DNA of 64,000 nt. Origin: Terriglobia bacterium (lineage in GTDB: Bacteria > Acidobacteriota > Terriglobia > Terriglobales > Acidobacteriaceae). The position numbers were made by a program, and so were the translations under genes. Location of the stretch: assembly GCA_020073385.1 (NCBI GenBank), contig JAIQFH010000027.1, positions 1-64,000 of the forward strand. The letters are read 5' to 3'. This document shows, in pieces, positions 17,983 to 26,151 of the stretch. Within the stretch, counting starts at the first letter, position 1; each line of letters opens with the position of its first letter. A model generated the notes under the pieces. That model was given only the letters and a program-made list of their open reading frames with translations, ran no database searches and was not told where the DNA came from.

Positions 17983-18762
17983 TCAACTCTTCCGCGTGGC
18001 CGACTCTAGGGATTTCTTCCCCATCTCTTGGCCAACCCGTTTTGCGACATCAGAGAATTCCTGGCCAGCTTTCATTTGCGCATCGTAAGCCTGATACGCA
18101 TCGCTCTGTCCGGTCGGAATCGTGCGCGACCCTGGCCGCTTCTGCAACACTTCTTCGACCAGCGCGATCGCGCGGCCTAATTCCTTTTTCAAATCCTTAT
18201 CCATGGTCTCCTCCGCTGCTGCATCGGCAATACTGACTTCACTGCCGGCCCGTCCCTTTTCGACGATGGCCGCATGATTTACCAGAAGCTGTGTCTGCTC
18301 AATCGTGCCATCGTCGCGCTGTACGTACACGCATTTGTAGCCCAAACTCACGTCGCGCAGAAACCCGCCTTCCACCTGCTCAATCAGCGCCGCGTCCGTA
18401 ATGATCAGGTCAGCGATCAGCGCCTCTTCGCCGTCCTCAAGCTCACCGCCACGCCTGATGTTCTGGATATGGCCTTTCTGATACCAGTTCGTATTGCTAG
18501 GCCCCAAAAACTCGGGCGGATGTGGTGAAGTAATCGGCTTGCCTTCTCCGCTGTGCAGCGCGCGCGGCGCAAACACTTCAGATGGCAAGCGCCACACGTC
18601 ATACATTTCTCGCGAGCCCTCAAGGCCCAACTCTTCGCCGCGGTAGCGCTGCGGAACGCGCGTCGCCGTTCGCGCAATCACCACATCTCGGCATAGCAGA
18701 AAGCCTTCCGGCGTGCGTGCGATGTTGTCGCTGATTCTGTCAGCTACGTAGACGGTTGGCAT
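17983..18762 (-). CDS. DUF2213 phage protein (prohead protease-like)
   Basis: The 259-residue protein matches DUF2213. An N-terminal CRDVVIARTATRV segment is followed by EVFAPRALHSGEGKPITSPHPP, the GHIQNIRRG motif, ADLIITDAALIEQVEGG and LRDVSLGYKC. In phage genomes DUF2213 proteins sit beside capsid genes and are thought to be prohead proteases or scaffolds. The C-terminal 80 residues are charged and helical. It starts one base after the stop of the preceding gene (18764), so they are coupled. No portal or capsid gene accompanies it here, which is unusual. Confidence 0.75.
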   Translation of the reverse strand: MPTVYVADRISDNIARTPEGFLLCRDVVIARTATRVPQRYRGEELGLEGSREMYDVWRLPSEVFAPRALHSGEGKPITSPHPPEFLGPSNTNWYQKGHIQNIRRGGELEDGEEALIADLIITDAALIEQVEGGFLRDVSLGYKCVYVQRDDGTIEQTQLLVNHAAIVEKGRAGSEVSIADAAAEETMDKDLKKELGRAIALVEEVLQKRPGSRTIPTGQSDAYQAYDAQMKAGQEFSDVAKRVGQEMGKKSLESATRKS

Positions 18763-18763
18763 A

Positions 18764-19165
18764 TTAGCTCCCGAAAATATCCTTCGAGTTCATGGCCTTG
18801 CCGCTGGCGCTGCGCGTGCAATCCGACGGCACCGCACCGAAAGTATCCGGTGGCCCCGAGGTCAGCCGCTCACTGCCTACGCCGCCTGCCATGGTGCGCA
18901 GCGTCGCATCGTAGGGAATCTCCGGCTGCCAGCCCGAGGTCACTCGATCCTTGCCGCCAAAATTAAGCGTGGCGTCGGTGGTTGGAATTGGCGTAGCGCC
19001 AGGTGCGCGTCCTGAAATCACATCCGACTGTGGCGTGCAAGGACCGCCGACAGCAGGATCAACTCCTTGCATGCGCTCGTTCGCGATATCGTTAATCCGG
19101 CTTTGCTCACCCGATTTGTCCTCGCCGAACTTGTTGCTGTAACTCTCTGGTTCTCTGCTTGCCAT
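18764..19165 (-). CDS. Unknown element protein, 133 aa
   Basis: I do not recognise this protein. It is polar and low in hydrophobic residues, rich in Gly, Ser, Asp and Pro, with no membrane segment, and looks partly disordered. ATG 19165 is preferred over the longer frame (19210) because AAGGGGGG lies six bases upstream. It is coupled to the DUF2213 gene (one-base gap), so a role in virion assembly is possible by position only. Confidence 0.6.
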   Translation of the reverse strand: MASREPESYSNKFGEDKSGEQSRINDIANERMQGVDPAVGGPCTPQSDVISGRAPGATPIPTTDATLNFGGKDRVTSGWQPEIPYDATLRTMAGGVGSERLTSGPPDTFGAVPSDCTRSASGKAMNSKDIFGS

Positions 19166-19264
19166 GTTGCCCCCCTTAAACTCTGGATCATCTGACCTTG
19201 TGTCAGCCAATCTTTACCGCTGAAACCCTGTATTCATCAGCCTGTGCTCTCAGCCATTTCTGTT

Positions 19265-19295
19265 GGGTACTGGCCGAAGTGCTATTAGGGTACTG
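19265..19295. repeat. Paired CAGTACCC repeat (minus orientation)
   Basis: GGGTACTG occurs at 19265-19272 and 19288-19295, a 23-bp period, in inverted orientation relative to the other pairs. It lies just after the stop of the tape-measure gene and about 100 bp upstream of the 133-residue gene. Confidence 0.55.
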
Positions 19296-19299
19296 AGAT

Positions 19300-20853
19300 C
19301 TAAGGCAAAGCTGCATAAGCTGGCCCCACAAACTGAAGCTGATTCCGGCGTGAGTGATCCTGTAAAACCTTCTCGACGACAGTCTTCACCGCGTGCGCCG
19401 TCATCTGCGGATCGCTGGCCCCACTCACATTCACCACAACAGAATTCGATTGCGAGAGTGAGCCCATCCTGCCTTGCCAAGAGCTCATGCCCGAGCGCGT
19501 CTTCAGGTAATCGTCGTAAGGGAAGTAGCGCCCCGCATACAGCCCGGCAGAGTACGCCGCTGGATCCTTGGCAGAGCGCACACCTGCAAAGCGGCTCTGG
19601 CTGATCACATGCCCATACGCATCCGCCGCGTCTGCGAGCGATGCGTAACTCATAAAGTCCCCGGTCCGTGGATCCTTGATCATGCCCAGATTCAACGTTT
19701 GCCCGAACAATCGCGAATGCAGCCCTCCGGTTTCGTTCATCCAGTGCGCCAGGATCAGGTTCGCATCGGCACCGGTCTGTGCCGCGATCCGCTGCGCCTG
19801 CTGGCGTACCGCATCGAGATCCACCGTCCCGGTCCTGCCCGCAGGTAACCCCGCCAGCGGCCGGCTCTGATCGGTGAGCGTGAAGCCGCCCAGCCCGCCC
19901 AGCAACGCGCCAATCGCGCCGCCGATGGGAACGCCTTCCGGACCGAAAAGTCCGCCAGCCATCATGCCTAGCTTTGCGCCGCCCCACGCGCCACCTGCCA
20001 CGCCCAGCAGTTGCTTGTAGCGGTCGATGAGATCGAACAGACCGCGCAGCGCGTGACTGATTTCCGTGATGGCTTGAGCAAACTTCTCGAGCGTGCTCGT
20101 CTTCTGATCCACCTGTGAGCCCAGCGGCCCAAACAGTGCGCCGTAGAGATTCAGCGCCATGTCGGCAACCATGCGCCCGATATCGAACAGATCGCGCAGC
20201 ACCGCCCAGGTATCGCGCAGCACCGGCACAATGTACTCGGCAATGGCGTCGCGTATCTGCGGAGCATGCCGCTGGATCCAGTCATTGAAGGCGCGCAGCT
20301 TGCCCAGCAGTCCCTGCTCATCCGTGCCAAAGGCCCGCGCCACCTCCGCGACCACGGCCATGGTCATCATCTTCACTTCCACCATGAAGCGGGTGAACTC
20401 AAAGCGCAGATCGCGCAGCAGTCGCATCTGGGTTTCGAAGTCGCCGCCCAGAGCGCCTTCCATGCCTTGCTGGGTGCTGATCAACTGCAGGTAGCGTTCG
20501 CGCATCTCTGGCGGCCCGAAGATAACGTCTTGCAGGGAAGCGCCCAGAGCATCCGTCGCAATCTGCATGCGGCGTGCGGCGTCAGTCGAGATAAACATCG
20601 TTCGCGCCAACATTTGAAAATGCAAATCAGCTTGCGCGACGGAGTTCATTACTTCCACTGTGGCGGTGGCAATCGAGGCGTAAACCGCCGCAACTGCGGC
20701 TCCAGCGACTGCGACAGCGGAACCGATGGCGGCCGCGGCTGTCTCTACCGTTTCTTCCGCGTCTTTCAATGCCTGCTTGAACTTTGCGACTTCGGCGTCC
20801 TTGATGTCGAAACCCAAGCCCACCAGATATTCGGAAATCAGATTTGTGTCCAT
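19300..20853 (-). CDS. Phage tail tape-measure-like protein with muramidase-like domain
   Basis: The 517-residue protein has an N-terminal region of helical and Ala-rich hydrophobic stretches (about 30-70) typical of tape measures, a long helical middle, and a Gly-rich hydrophobic segment (about 300-345). Residues from about 355 to 460 resemble a glucosaminidase/lysozyme fold, with HWMNETGGL and LNLGMIKDPRTG carrying the likely catalytic Glu. It would span the tail and help penetrate peptidoglycan. AAGGTGG lies six bases before ATG 20853, so the longer frame (20952) is rejected. At 517 residues it is short for a tape measure, implying a short tail or a truncated gene. Confidence 0.75.
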   Translation of the reverse strand: MDTNLISEYLVGLGFDIKDAEVAKFKQALKDAEETVETAAAAIGSAVAVAGAAVAAVYASIATATVEVMNSVAQADLHFQMLARTMFISTDAARRMQIATDALGASLQDVIFGPPEMRERYLQLISTQQGMEGALGGDFETQMRLLRDLRFEFTRFMVEVKMMTMAVVAEVARAFGTDEQGLLGKLRAFNDWIQRHAPQIRDAIAEYIVPVLRDTWAVLRDLFDIGRMVADMALNLYGALFGPLGSQVDQKTSTLEKFAQAITEISHALRGLFDLIDRYKQLLGVAGGAWGGAKLGMMAGGLFGPEGVPIGGAIGALLGGLGGFTLTDQSRPLAGLPAGRTGTVDLDAVRQQAQRIAAQTGADANLILAHWMNETGGLHSRLFGQTLNLGMIKDPRTGDFMSYASLADAADAYGHVISQSRFAGVRSAKDPAAYSAGLYAGRYFPYDDYLKTRSGMSSWQGRMGSLSQSNSVVVNVSGASDPQMTAHAVKTVVEKVLQDHSRRNQLQFVGPAYAALP

Positions 20854-20873
20854 CGTTACCACCTTGGTTCCCG

Positions 20874-21464
20874 TCAAAGTTTTTGTGTCGGCTGTAGTCG
20901 AATGCAGCGAGCATCCAGTTCCACCGGGATAAATCGGCGTGAGCCTGCCCATGGACCCAAGTACGGATTGATGGGCTCATTCAGTTGCTCGATCAGCTTG
21001 CGATCTTGCAAAGGCGTCACCGGGAAGGATTGCCCGGGAGGACCAATCACATCAGCCAGGTCGTTGGCCACGCTAGGCATCGCCCTCTGCAACTCGATCA
21101 GTCGGCCAAAGGCGTCAGAGGCTTCGCGCATCAGTTCGGCAATCTCATGGCGTAATTGCAGCGCCTCTGCCGTCATGGCAGTGAACTTCTCGCGTGCCAG
21201 CTTTTTCGTCTTGCGGCCCAATACCAACTGCGCGTCGCCGGCTTCGAGTTCTGCGATGTCCAGCTGCTTTTCGAGATCGCGGCGTTCTGCATTCAGTGAA
21301 GAGAACGCAGCCGAAGCCGTGCCAATGGTTTCAATCGCCTTTTTGGTTTTTGCCAGCCGCGAACGAAGGTATGTAACTCGATCTGCCGTGTCCTTGGCTT
21401 TCTGGCGAAGTGGTTCGAGTGGATCGGTAACCTGAGTAACCGGAGTTACTTCTTGCGTGGCCAT
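20874..21464 (-). CDS. Coiled-coil element protein, 196 aa
   Basis: I do not recognise the family. Residues 20-130 are strongly helical with heptad-like charged repeats (RQKAKDTADRVTYLRSRLAK, LNAERRDLEKQLDIAELEAG), suggesting a coiled coil. The C-terminal third contains GPPGQSFPVTP. It lies 20 bp upstream of the tape-measure start, where phages often encode tail assembly chaperones, but no similarity supports that name. ATG 21464 is chosen because AAGGGGG precedes it. Confidence 0.6.
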   Translation of the reverse strand: MATQEVTPVTQVTDPLEPLRQKAKDTADRVTYLRSRLAKTKKAIETIGTASAAFSSLNAERRDLEKQLDIAELEAGDAQLVLGRKTKKLAREKFTAMTAEALQLRHEIAELMREASDAFGRLIELQRAMPSVANDLADVIGPPGQSFPVTPLQDRKLIEQLNEPINPYLGPWAGSRRFIPVELDARCIRLQPTQKL

Positions 21465-21525
21465 CCCTAGCCCCCTTTTTTCCAATCAGTCCAAAGATTG
21501 GATCTATTGCTCCAAGGGGCCTGCT

Positions 21526-21556
21526 CAGTACCCTAGACCGCACTTTGCAGTACCCT
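21526..21556. repeat. Paired CAGTACCCT repeat
   Basis: CAGTACCCT occurs at 21526-21534 and 21548-21556, a 22-bp period, about 60 bp upstream of the 196-residue gene on the minus strand. This is a promoter-proximal position. Confidence 0.6.
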
Positions 21557-21793
21557 GATTCCACCTTACACGGTGTGTCAAGCGTGTAATAGTAATGTTT
21601 ATGCCTGTTTGAGCCATTCTGGCCATCTGATAGAGAATCAGCTTGCCTAGCAGAAATGCGCTTTCCGACTGGCGAACTGTGCGCTGCTGCCGAGAAGGGC
21701 GCCGGGGAGAAATTTTCCCATGTGGGTAAATTACTCAGTCCCTACAAAGAGATCCTTGCGTCCGCTGGGGTCTCATATGAACATGCTGCGCGT

Positions 21794-22042
21794 TTAGCCT
21801 GCCATCTCTGCTTCGCCAGCATCACCTGGCCGCCAGCACAGCGCACAGCGCAACGAACCATCCGGCATCGTCCAGAATCGCGCGCGCTTGTGACGTCGGC
21901 ATTGCTTCTCGCGCCGGCCATCCCGTTTTTCGCTGTTCTCTGCCGCTGTTCTCACCGAAAGACCTGACAACCGTGTACGTACATTTCTGTGCTGCATAAC
22001 AGGTACAGAATAGCGCACTAGTGCAAGCCCGGCCGCTCTCAC
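21794..22042 (-). CDS. Small basic protein, 82 aa (doubtful)
   Basis: The frame begins with GTG overlapping the stop of the preceding frame as GTGA. It is basic, and the segment RARFWTMPDGSLRCALCWRP near the C-terminus could be half of a zinc ribbon. No homologue is recognised. The overlap and shared orientation are the only positive evidence. Nothing else is seen between 21560 and 21794. Confidence 0.35.
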   Translation of the reverse strand: MRAAGLALVRYSVPVMQHRNVRTRLSGLSVRTAAENSEKRDGRREKQCRRHKRARFWTMPDGSLRCALCWRPGDAGEAEMAG

Positions 22043-22126
22043 TGCTCGTTCACTGCAAGCTGTGAATGAATCCTTGCTTTCGATCTTGATCTGAAGATAT
22101 TTCTGGGGGGGGAATGCGGTAGGAGA

Positions 22127-22170
22127 GCCTGACCGCAGTCTAATGGTAACAGTGAGTTACCATTACCTCC
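22127..22170. repeat. 44-bp palindromic direct repeat, copy 1
   Basis: Identical to 22325-22368. It contains a perfect 10-bp inverted repeat TAATGGTAAC / GTTACCATTA around AGTGA (22141-22165), which could be an operator or a cruciform. Confidence 0.85.
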
Positions 22171-22324
22171 GGGGGCCTGGGACGCTCTGGCTGTCTTACG
22201 GTACTTGCGCTTACGGGGCGTGGCGGACGCAGTGTCCGACAAGTTGTTTTTCGTTTTCTCTTTTGACTTCACATACTTAGCGGCATTCTTATTGCCTTTT
22301 GGTGCACCGCCCTTGGCTGCACGC

Positions 22325-22368
22325 GCCTGACCGCAGTCTAATGGTAACAGTGAGTTACCATTACCTCC
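22325..22368. repeat. 44-bp palindromic direct repeat, copy 2
   Basis: Second copy, 198 bp from the first, with the palindrome at 22339-22363. The spacing is a multiple of three and keeps the minus-strand frame. Confidence 0.85.
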
Positions 22369-22937
22369 AAAACTTTCTTTCCTACGACACGGTGTCTGGA
22401 TTCGAAAGCCCTCACAGTTTCTCTCGCAGTTCTGTGTGAGAAACCTGCCGTCCTGCTGAATGTGGTGAGCGTGCGCAATTCTGGACCGTCTTCCTATATC
22501 TAATTACCAGTACAAAGCCCTATCCCTTCCTGCATCTAGGGTTCTGGCTAGATGAGAAGTGCGTTCTTACTGTCTCCACTCAAAAGAACAGGCTCGATGA
22601 AAACTTAGTGACTCAGCTTTTTTGATGCATGCAGATATGGACCGGGACGTCAGGGCGCATGCGCAACGAACGCTTACAAAAATGGCGTCGCTGCGCAACT
22701 ACATCACAGGATGACTTAGACGTCAGGCACATCCTGCGGACCAGATGGTCCACTAGTAGTCCGTTGCCCGGAAAAAACTTTGTTGCCAAAGAAAAGCTGA
22801 TTTCGTTTCTCGTGACCCAGGAGCAGCCCGTTGTTTGGCGAGAATAGCGGCGGTTACTCAGTGCTGCGAAGATCCGCTCGATTGGCGAAACCTTGACGCC
22901 AATGCTATTCTCGGTGTGGAGATACGTTGTTCGGAAA

Positions 22938-22968
22938 GTCGCGCGCTTCCACGGTGCGCGGCTTTTTT
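22938..22968 (+). terminator. Rho-independent terminator, plus strand
   Basis: GTCGCGCGC (22938-22946) pairs fully, with two G-U pairs, with GTGCGCGGC (22954-22962) and is followed by six Ts (22963-22968). No plus-strand protein gene is recognised upstream. Confidence 0.65.
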
Positions 22969-23304
22969 GTTTCCCAGTCATCTCGATTCCTTTCTGCTGG
23001 GCTCACTGGCACAGCACTTCTTACCCACATGGGGTAATAGTTCAGGGAGTCGCGCACCTGTTCGACGCGCGACTCTGCCTAAGTTTTAGAGGGATGAAAC
23101 GATTGCTTCGCCAAATTCGCAGGATCCGATTCGCTTCGCCCGAAGGATCGAACCTGGGTACCGATTGCCGTCAAGATAGCCGGTTTTACTTTCTCCGTCA
23201 ATCAAGTGCCCTTTGCACGGTGCGTGCCGAGTTGACTCGTTGTGCTACGATTCAGTCGTCACCTTCCAATGAGAGTTGGTGATGACATCTGCTTTCTCCT
23301 TTCT

Positions 23305-23336
23305 GGGGCACGTTGACACCGTGCCCCTCAGTTTTT
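23305..23336 (+). terminator. Rho-independent terminator, plus strand
   Basis: GGGGCACG (23305-23312) pairs with CGTGCCCC (23320-23327), followed four bases later by five Ts. It faces the minus-strand excisionase-like gene and again has no plus-strand protein gene upstream. Confidence 0.6.
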
Positions 23337-23362
23337 ATCCTTCAATATCTTGTCTTGCTGGT

Positions 23363-23710
23363 TCATCGCTTGGCCGCCTTCCGTGGCGTCGGCGTCTTGA
23401 CCTGGCGCATGGCATGCAAAGCTTCCCGCACAGACTTCGGCACACGCGGCATCAGCGTCTCCCTCTTCTGCCGCTCGATGTAGTGCTGCACATCCGTGGT
23501 TTTGTAAACGATCAGCCGGCCGATTTTGCTGTAGGGAATGCCGATCTTTTGTTTCCGCATTTCCCAGAGCGCGCGCCGCGTCTTCAAATTCAGGATGCGA
23601 ATCAACTGCTCTTCGGCCAGATAGCCAAGCGCATTCAGTTCGGCGAAATTGTGGCTGGGCTCAGGTGTGGGTGCTAGTAGGTGGGTGGGTACTTCCGATG
23701 CATCCGGCAT
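23363..23710 (-). CDS. Excisionase-like helix-turn-helix protein
   Basis: The 115-residue protein contains a MerR/excisionase-type HTH (about 26-82): LGYLAEEQLIRILNLKTRRA, WEMRKQKIGIPYSKIGRLIVY, then DVQHYIERQ. The C-terminus is basic (PRKAAKR). Such proteins bend attachment-site DNA and steer integrases toward excision. It lies about 300 bp from attR, at the end opposite the integrase. AGGAG is present 12 bases before the ATG. It could instead be an AlpA-like transcriptional regulator of the element. Confidence 0.75.
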   Translation of the reverse strand: MPDASEVPTHLLAPTPEPSHNFAELNALGYLAEEQLIRILNLKTRRALWEMRKQKIGIPYSKIGRLIVYKTTDVQHYIERQKRETLMPRVPKSVREALHAMRQVKTPTPRKAAKR

Positions 23711-23915
23711 AGGTCCATAGCTCTCCTAAGACAAGATCGTTCGCCTGTCCTAGGTCCTCTGGACCTTTCTACTGGCACCCCGAGTGAGTGTGCCGGAACG
23801 TCATCCTTAATATAGACTGCACCCCGGATTGCATTCAATGACAAAAATTGGTCCAGAATTTAACCGCTATCCGAGCCTTGGACTGGCCCGGTGCCAAGGT
23901 GCCCCAAAAGGGCAA

Positions 23916-23938
23916 CCAGTACCCTGGACCAGTACCCT
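23916..23938. repeat. Paired CCAGTACCCT repeat near attR
   Basis: CCAGTACCCT occurs at 23916-23925 and 23929-23938 (13-bp period), 67 bp inside the right attachment repeat. It mirrors the pair near attL. Confidence 0.65.
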
Positions 23939-24004
23939 ATTGAAAGTGCCAAACTGGCTGTTTTGGGGAAGTGCTGGAAACCCTGATAAACATTGGCTGA
24001 AAGT

Positions 24005-24079
<75 letters not shown>

Positions 24080-24113
24080 ACGGTGGGGATTAGCGGGAAA
24101 AGCACAAACTAAA

Positions 24114-24119
24114 ATTATA
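24114..24119 (-). promoter_or_regulatory. Putative -10 box of tRNA-Lys
   Basis: TATAAT on the minus strand lies 35 bp before the mature tRNA 5' end, inside an AT-rich stretch. No good -35 match at the proper spacing is seen. Confidence 0.45.
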
Positions 24120-24448
24120 GCATTCAATTTTTATATTCGCGGGAGTGAGTCGGCCCGGACGCGCGGAGATTCATCGCGTGTGGCCAGATGCGATCGGTAT
24201 TCTCCCGCCATCTTGCACGACTTTTTTAATCAATCACGTTACTGCACCTGCCGCCAACTCATTTCAATCGGCGAACGGCCACAAACAAGACGTAATCGAT
24301 GCCGCGGACAAATGCGTCCGAGTTCAAAACAGCGGCGCATCAACTCCCTTGATCTGCCGCTCAAAGCACCTTATGAGCTGTCCAAGAGGTCGTTTAAAGC
24401 CCATATCAACGGGCGAACAAAACGCGAATATGTTAATATTCGACCGCC
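24120..24448. other. Intergenic stretch without recognised gene
   Basis: The first 20 bp are AT-rich and belong to the tRNA promoter. The rest holds only unsupported short frames. An AT-rich patch (GAATATGTTAATATTC, 24424-24439) just before the next gene could be its promoter; it is also a near-palindrome. Confidence 0.4.
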
Positions 24449-24676
24449 ATGGCGCGCCGCCCGGATTCCGGTACGAAGGAAGAGATCTGGACCCGCGAGG
24501 ATTTGAAAGAGATCATGCGCAACCTTTCGCTTCTCAGTGAGCACGGCGTGCGGGAGTTCTACGAGCGTGCGTACCGTGAGTGCCGCATCATCAACAGCCA
24601 CACCTTCCCGCCGGCGCGCGCCGTGCAAGAACTGGTTCAAGCGTGGAAGCAGCTTCGAAAGTGGCGCCAGCCCTGA
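24449..24676 (+). CDS. Small conserved-looking protein, 75 aa
   Basis: The protein is charged and helical (EEIWTREDLKEIMRNLSLLS, VREFYERAYRECRI, AVQELVQAWKQLRKW) with no membrane segment. Codon use and composition look like a real gene. I do not recognise a family. It is convergent with the sugar porter, with two bases between the stops. Confidence 0.55.
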   Translation: MARRPDSGTKEEIWTREDLKEIMRNLSLLSEHGVREFYERAYRECRIINSHTFPPARAVQELVQAWKQLRKWRQP

Positions 24677-24678
24677 CG

Positions 24679-26004
24679 CTACTCGATGCCCAGTTGCCGT
24701 TGGATGTGTTCGAGAGGTACGCCCTTCGTTTCCGGAACCATCGTCCTCACCCACAGCAGTTGAAGCATCATCATTCCAGCAAAGAACGAAAAAATGTAAC
24801 CTGGCGGGAAAGCCGCGAACACTTTGGGGGCGACCGTGGTAAGCAACGCGGCGAAGACCCAATGCGTGAAGCTGCCAAGAGTTTGGCCTTCGGCCCGGTG
24901 ACGATTGGGAAAGATTTCTGAGATAAAGACCCAGATAACTGCTCCCTGGCCGATTGCGTGTGCCGCGATGAAGGCGAAGATGCAGACAGGCACCATGGAG
25001 TAGTGTTGGCTGAAAAAAGCCCAGGCGGCTAGCCCCAGGGAACCGATGTAACCAAACGAACCGATGTAGAGGAGCGTCCGACGTCCCAGACGATCAATCA
25101 TCCAAAGGCCGACGAAAGTGAAGACAAAATTCGTAATTCCGATTCCGATGGATTGCAGCAAAGCAGCCTTGGTGGCAAGGCCAGCCAATTCGAAGATCCG
25201 CGGCGCGAAATACAGGATCACGTTAATTCCCGAGAGCTGATTGAAGAACGCAATCAGGAATGCCAGGAGAATCGGTTTGCGGAGCCGCCTCGTCCAGAAC
25301 TGCCCCGAAGAAACTTGTTCGGTCGAGGCTGCCATGATTTCGTCCGCTTGCCTGTTAATTTCGACATCAGACATCTCGGGCTCGATCTGCTGCAACACCT
25401 TGAGAGCGACCTCACGCACGCCCTTCTTGGTGAGCAGCCACCGCGGACTCTCGGGAAGCCCAAGGCATAACACGGCGTATAGCAAAGAGGGAAACGCCGC
25501 GACTCCAAGCATCCACCGCCACGCGTTCTCCCCAATACCGGCGAGCAACGCGTTCGATACGAAGGCCACCAATATGCCGAAGACGATATTGAACTGGAAC
25601 ATCCCAGCCAGTCGCCCGCGCTGCTTCGGAGGCGCGATTTCAGAAATGTACATCGGCGCAACCACGGTTGAGATGCCGATGCCGAGTCCGCCAATCACAC
25701 GGGCCGCGATGAAGACCCAGACGTTGGAAGCGAGCCCCGAGCCCGCCGCCCCGAGCAGATAGAGAACTCCGATCCAGAGCAGAGTCGCCTTTCGCCCGAA
25801 GCGGTCTGCGGGCCATCCGCCGATCAACGATCCCACAACCGTGCCGTATAAAGCTGACGCCATCGCAATGCCATGCAGGTTGTCGCTCAGCCCCCACAGC
25901 GCCTGAATGGTTTTTTCCGCGCCGGAAATAACGACCGTGTCGAAGCCGAACAGGAATCCAGCCAACGCCGATGTGAGCGACCAGAAGAAAATGCGACGGT
26001 TCAT
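24679..26004 (-). CDS. MFS sugar porter (XylE/GalP-like)
   Basis: The 441-residue transporter has 12 predicted membrane helices and the sugar-porter signatures: GFLFGFDTVVISGA in helix 1, DRFGRKATLLW after helix 2, GLGIGISTVVAPMYISEIAP, PESPRWLL at the end of the N-half, QLSGINVILYFAPRI in helix 7, DRLGRRTLLYIGS, and PETKGVPLE at the C-terminus. It should move a hexose or pentose by proton symport or facilitated diffusion. The nearby GH1 glucosidase remnant suggests a role in glucoside-derived sugar uptake. Substrate cannot be read from sequence. Confidence 0.92.
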   Translation of the reverse strand: MNRRIFFWSLTSALAGFLFGFDTVVISGAEKTIQALWGLSDNLHGIAMASALYGTVVGSLIGGWPADRFGRKATLLWIGVLYLLGAAGSGLASNVWVFIAARVIGGLGIGISTVVAPMYISEIAPPKQRGRLAGMFQFNIVFGILVAFVSNALLAGIGENAWRWMLGVAAFPSLLYAVLCLGLPESPRWLLTKKGVREVALKVLQQIEPEMSDVEINRQADEIMAASTEQVSSGQFWTRRLRKPILLAFLIAFFNQLSGINVILYFAPRIFELAGLATKAALLQSIGIGITNFVFTFVGLWMIDRLGRRTLLYIGSFGYIGSLGLAAWAFFSQHYSMVPVCIFAFIAAHAIGQGAVIWVFISEIFPNRHRAEGQTLGSFTHWVFAALLTTVAPKVFAAFPPGYIFSFFAGMMMLQLLWVRTMVPETKGVPLEHIQRQLGIE

Positions 26005-26098
26005 AGAAGGATGGCGCAGCTTACCATAAAATCAGCGCGAAACCGGCAGATTAGCCACGAACGACTCGAAAGTGCGAAGAAACGTCTTTAATTGCTTT

Positions 26099-26130
26099 CC
26101 TTCGTGAACCTTCGTGTCCTTAGTGGTTAT
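26099..26130. repeat. Dispersed CTTCGTG / AGTGGTTA repeat
   Basis: Contains TTCCTTCGTG, CTTCGTGTCC and TTAGTGGTTA in tandem. Similar stretches occur at 35848, 37743, 53112 and 57688. They are intergenic or at gene edges. Confidence 0.55.
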
Positions 26131-26151
26131 GCTCTGGGTTGATCGTTCGAG

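Larger units (their letters stand above)
22039..22503 (-). pseudogene. Zinc-finger / GNKNA-type element ORF lacking a start codon
   Basis: An open frame runs from 22503 to 22039. It encodes a Cys-rich stretch (NCERNCEGFRIQTPC), then GGAPKGNKNAAKYV, a motif common in small phage-associated proteins including some small terminases, then a very basic segment. No ATG, GTG or TTG occurs before GTG 22272, so either the gene has lost its start or only the short 77-residue form is made. The 44-bp repeat occurs twice in this frame and encodes the same peptide GGNGNSLLPLDCGQA each time. The function is unknown. Confidence 0.4.
22504..23362. other. Element region without recognised protein gene; structured
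   Basis: Short frames on both strands look like chance. The plus strand holds a series of hairpins: ATTGGCG/CGCCAAT at 22881-22903, a terminator at 22938-22968, a perfect 9-bp stem GAGTCGCGC/GCGCGACTC at 23047-23075 and a terminator at 23305-23336. Small plus-strand RNAs are possible. Confidence 0.4.

Noticed and set aside
21656..21967. Plus-strand frame of 103 codons in the element
   Set aside because: It has no ribosome-binding site, its composition is atypical, and it overlaps the better-supported minus-strand frame.
22613..22981. Minus-strand frame of 122 codons in the element
   Set aside because: It has no recognisable domain, many rare residues, no ribosome-binding site, and overlaps the strong plus-strand terminator hairpin.
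23105..23215. tRNA-like sequence on the minus strand (GGTTCGATCC with a T-arm-like context)
   Set aside because: The T-stem has a mismatch, and no pairing 5' acceptor strand or anticodon arm is found, so it is not a tRNA gene.
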